Part shown: positions 61,809 to 64,000 of the stretch, piece after piece
Position numbering within the stretch: position 1 is the stretch's first letter
Layout: the number at the start of each line of letters is the position of its first letter
Source: an uncultured Pseudomonadales bacterium
GTDB lineage: Bacteria; Pseudomonadota; Gammaproteobacteria; Pseudomonadales; Porticoccaceae
Direction of reading: 5' to 3'
Assembly: GCA_943788445.1 (NCBI GenBank)
Contig: CALSQH010000004.1
Span: forward strand, 62,001 to 126,000
DNA: 64,000 nucleotides
Program-made: the position numbers and the translations under genes
Notes under the pieces: model-generated
What the model was told of the DNA's origin: nothing
The model's database searches: none
Seen by the model: only the letters and a program-made list of their open reading frames with translations

Positions 61809-63152
61809 ATGACGAGAAAGTATTTTGGAACCGACGGCATCCGCGGTCGAGTGGGTGAAGCGCCGATTACTGCAGAGTTTTTCCTTAAGTTGGGATGGGC
61901 TGCAGGAACTGTATTAACCCGCAACGCCAAAGGCAAAAAACGTGTCTTGATCGGGAAAGATACAAGAGTTTCTGGTTATATGTTTGAGTCGGCTCTCGAG
62001 GCTGGACTGATCGCCGCAGGCGTTGATGTGGACATGCTAGGCCCTATGCCGACGCCCGCCATCGCCTATCTGACACGCACCTTCCGTGCAGCCGCAGGTA
62101 TTGTTATCAGTGCCTCGCACAACCCTGTCGAAGATAATGGCATCAAATTTTTTGCCGCCGACGGTTACAAACTACCCGATGAAATTGAATTGGAAATCGA
62201 AGCCTTACTTGATCAGTTGTTAGTTACCAAACAATCCGATCAGTTAGGAAAAGCGCGCCGGGTGACAGATGCAGCCGGTCGCTATATTGAATTTTGTAAG
62301 GGAACGCTACCCTCAGGTTTTACCCTGTCAGGTTTAAAGGTCGTTCTTGACTGTGCCAATGGCGCAACCTATGACGTAGGCCCCAAAGTGTTTGAAGAGT
62401 TAGGTGCCACCACAATTACCATGGGTAATCAGCCAAATGGCTTCAATATTAATGATCAATGTGGCTCAACACATACTGCGGCATTAGCTTCGGCAGTGCT
62501 CGATGAGCAGGCAGATTTGGGTATTGCTTTTGATGGTGATGGAGATCGAGTATTGTTTATCGACAATCAGGGTCAGCTAGTCGATGGCGACGAGCTGATC
62601 TTTATTATTGCCCAGCATCGCCAGCAATCTCAGGGGGGTTGTAACGGTGTTGCCGGAACTCAGATGAGTAATCTCGGTTTAGAGTTAGCGTTGGCTGAGA
62701 TGAAAATTCCCTTTGCGCGAACAAAAGTGGGCGACCGCTATGTAGTAGAGGCGATGAAAGAAAATGATTGGCATCTGGGCGGCGAAGGCTCGGGGCATGT
62801 TTTGTGTAGTGATCTTAATAGTACTGGCGACGGAATAGTCTCAGCACTTCAGGTGCTTCGAGCGCTGGCTGACAGTGGCCTAACAATGCACGAATTAAAA
62901 TCGGGTATGAGTAAATTCCCGCAAATTATGATCAATGTTCGCCTGCCAAAGAAAATTGATATTAGTGGTGATGCAGTTATTAAACAAGCTGTTGCCGATG
63001 CAGAGAAGAAGCTTGATGGTCGCGGTCGTGTCCTATTGCGCCCGTCAGGAACCGAGCCACTTATCCGAGTCATGGTCGAAGGTGAAGACAGTGCTCTGGT
63101 TAAGAGTCTGGCAGTTGATATTGCTGAAATTGTAAAGCAGCGTATTGCCTGA
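61809..63152 (+). CDS. glmM: Phosphoglucosamine mutase
   Basis: [41 protein letters not shown]. Confidence 0.98.
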   Translation: MTRKYFGTDGIRGRVGEAPITAEFFLKLGWAAGTVLTRNAKGKKRVLIGKDTRVSGYMFESALEAGLIAAGVDVDMLGPMPTPAIAYLTRTFRAAAGIVISASHNPVEDNGIKFFAADGYKLPDEIELEIEALLDQLLVTKQSDQLGKARRVTDAAGRYIEFCKGTLPSGFTLSGLKVVLDCANGATYDVGPKVFEELGATTITMGNQPNGFNINDQCGSTHTAALASAVLDEQADLGIAFDGDGDRVLFIDNQGQLVDGDELIFIIAQHRQQSQGGCNGVAGTQMSNLGLELALAEMKIPFARTKVGDRYVVEAMKENDWHLGGEGSGHVLCSDLNSTGDGIVSALQVLRALADSGLTMHELKSGMSKFPQIMINVRLPKKIDISGDAVIKQAVADAEKKLDGRGRVLLRPSGTEPLIRVMVEGEDSALVKSLAVDIAEIVKQRIA

Positions 63153-63242
63153 TCGAAAAGCTAATTTGCTTATTGTATCTTAGCCTCTAGTCGGGTAGGA
63201 TTTGCGCCCTTTTGCAAGGCAGCTCTGAGAGGAGTAAAACGG

Positions 63243-63986
63243 ATGTTTAAATTGCTTATTGTGGGCAATTGGAAAATGCAGGGTACAGTTGAGTCGGCGG
63301 TTGCTTTAGCCAGCCAGCTCGGTGAGCAGTGGAATTCTAATAAATCAGTGGAAATGATTATATTTCCGCCGTTTATTCATATTTCCGCCGTTGCTGCAAC
63401 GATTGCAGAAACCGCCATTAGTTTAGGCGGGCAAAATGTATCCGAGTATCCCAGTGGGGCATACACTGGAGAGATATCCGCAGAGATGCTGGTAGATCAA
63501 GGCTGTAAGTATGCCTTGGTGGGGCACTCTGAGCGACGAGCACTCTTTAATGAAAGTAGTGAGACGGTCGCGGAAAAGTTTAAGGCAGCACAGAGTGCAG
63601 GTTTAATCCCTATTCTCTGTGTAGGTGAATCCCTTCAGCAGCGCCAAGATGGCCAGACTGTAGAAGTGGTTTCAGCGCAAATAGCAGCTGTTATGAATGT
63701 TGCAGGTTTGCAAAATGTTTGTCGGGCAGTAATTGCCTATGAGCCAATTTGGGCAGTCGGCACCGGTGAGACAGCTAGTCCAGAACAGGCGCAGCAAGTC
63801 CACAGTGCGATACGCGCTCAACTTGGTGAAGCAGGAGAAGCTACACCGCTACTCTATGGTGGCAGTGTAAAGGCAGCGAATGCCGCAGAGTTATTTGCCC
63901 AACCGGATATTGATGGCGGGCTGGTTGGTGGGGCCTCATTAGAGGCAAATGAATTTTTAAATATTGCAAAACTTATAGAAGCTTAA
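63243..63986 (+). CDS. tpiA: Triosephosphate isomerase
   Basis: VGNWKMQGTVESA; YALVGHSERRALFNE; AYEPIWAVGTG. Confidence 0.98.
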   Translation: MFKLLIVGNWKMQGTVESAVALASQLGEQWNSNKSVEMIIFPPFIHISAVAATIAETAISLGGQNVSEYPSGAYTGEISAEMLVDQGCKYALVGHSERRALFNESSETVAEKFKAAQSAGLIPILCVGESLQQRQDGQTVEVVSAQIAAVMNVAGLQNVCRAVIAYEPIWAVGTGETASPEQAQQVHSAIRAQLGEAGEATPLLYGGSVKAANAAELFAQPDIDGGLVGGASLEANEFLNIAKLIEA

Positions 63987-63988
63987 TA

Positions 63989-64000
63989 ATGGAAAATTTT
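63989..64000 (+). CDS. secG: Probable start of secG, cut by window edge
   Basis: ATGGAAAATTTT (MENF) right after tpiA; identity rests on the common tpiA-secG gene order. Confidence 0.4.

Overview
The window reads as a gammaproteobacterial chromosome segment. It is mostly conserved housekeeping operons: glyA(partial)-nrdR-ribD-ribE-ribBX-ribH-nusB-thiL-pgpA-ribA-hisF; gatCAB; mreBCD-maf-rng-yhdP-nitrilase; yjgA-mgtE-npr-rapZ-ptsN-hpf-rpoN-lptBAC-kdsC-kdsD-yrbG; mlaC-ibaG-murA-hisGDC; degS-like, yhbY, rlmE-ftsH-folP-glmM-tpiA-(secG start). Between about 8.9 and 28 kb lies a more variable stretch: a higBA-type toxin/antitoxin pair, a winged-HTH/nucleotidyltransferase gene with an apparently truncated downstream partner, a large M6 metalloprotease, an ABC exporter, a frameshifted ABC-F gene, a bactofilin, a frameshifted SDR gene, azlCD, phnA-like, DUF2256 and LpxO-like genes. 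I found no CRISPR array, prophage, tRNA or rRNA. I also saw no clearly new multi-gene system. The most unusual signals are: (1) many degenerate short tandem repeats (unit about 11-15 bp) at gene boundaries or gene termini; (2) dispersed intergenic repeats, including a long 22-bp-arm hairpin upstream of ribE; (3) a direct repeat flanking the HTH-nucleotidyltransferase gene that coincides with truncation of its neighbour; (4) an mlaC gene without mlaFED/mlaB at this locus; (5) a cluster of three frameshifts within 3 kb. All calls come from reading the sequence and the supplied ORF translations; no database searches were run.
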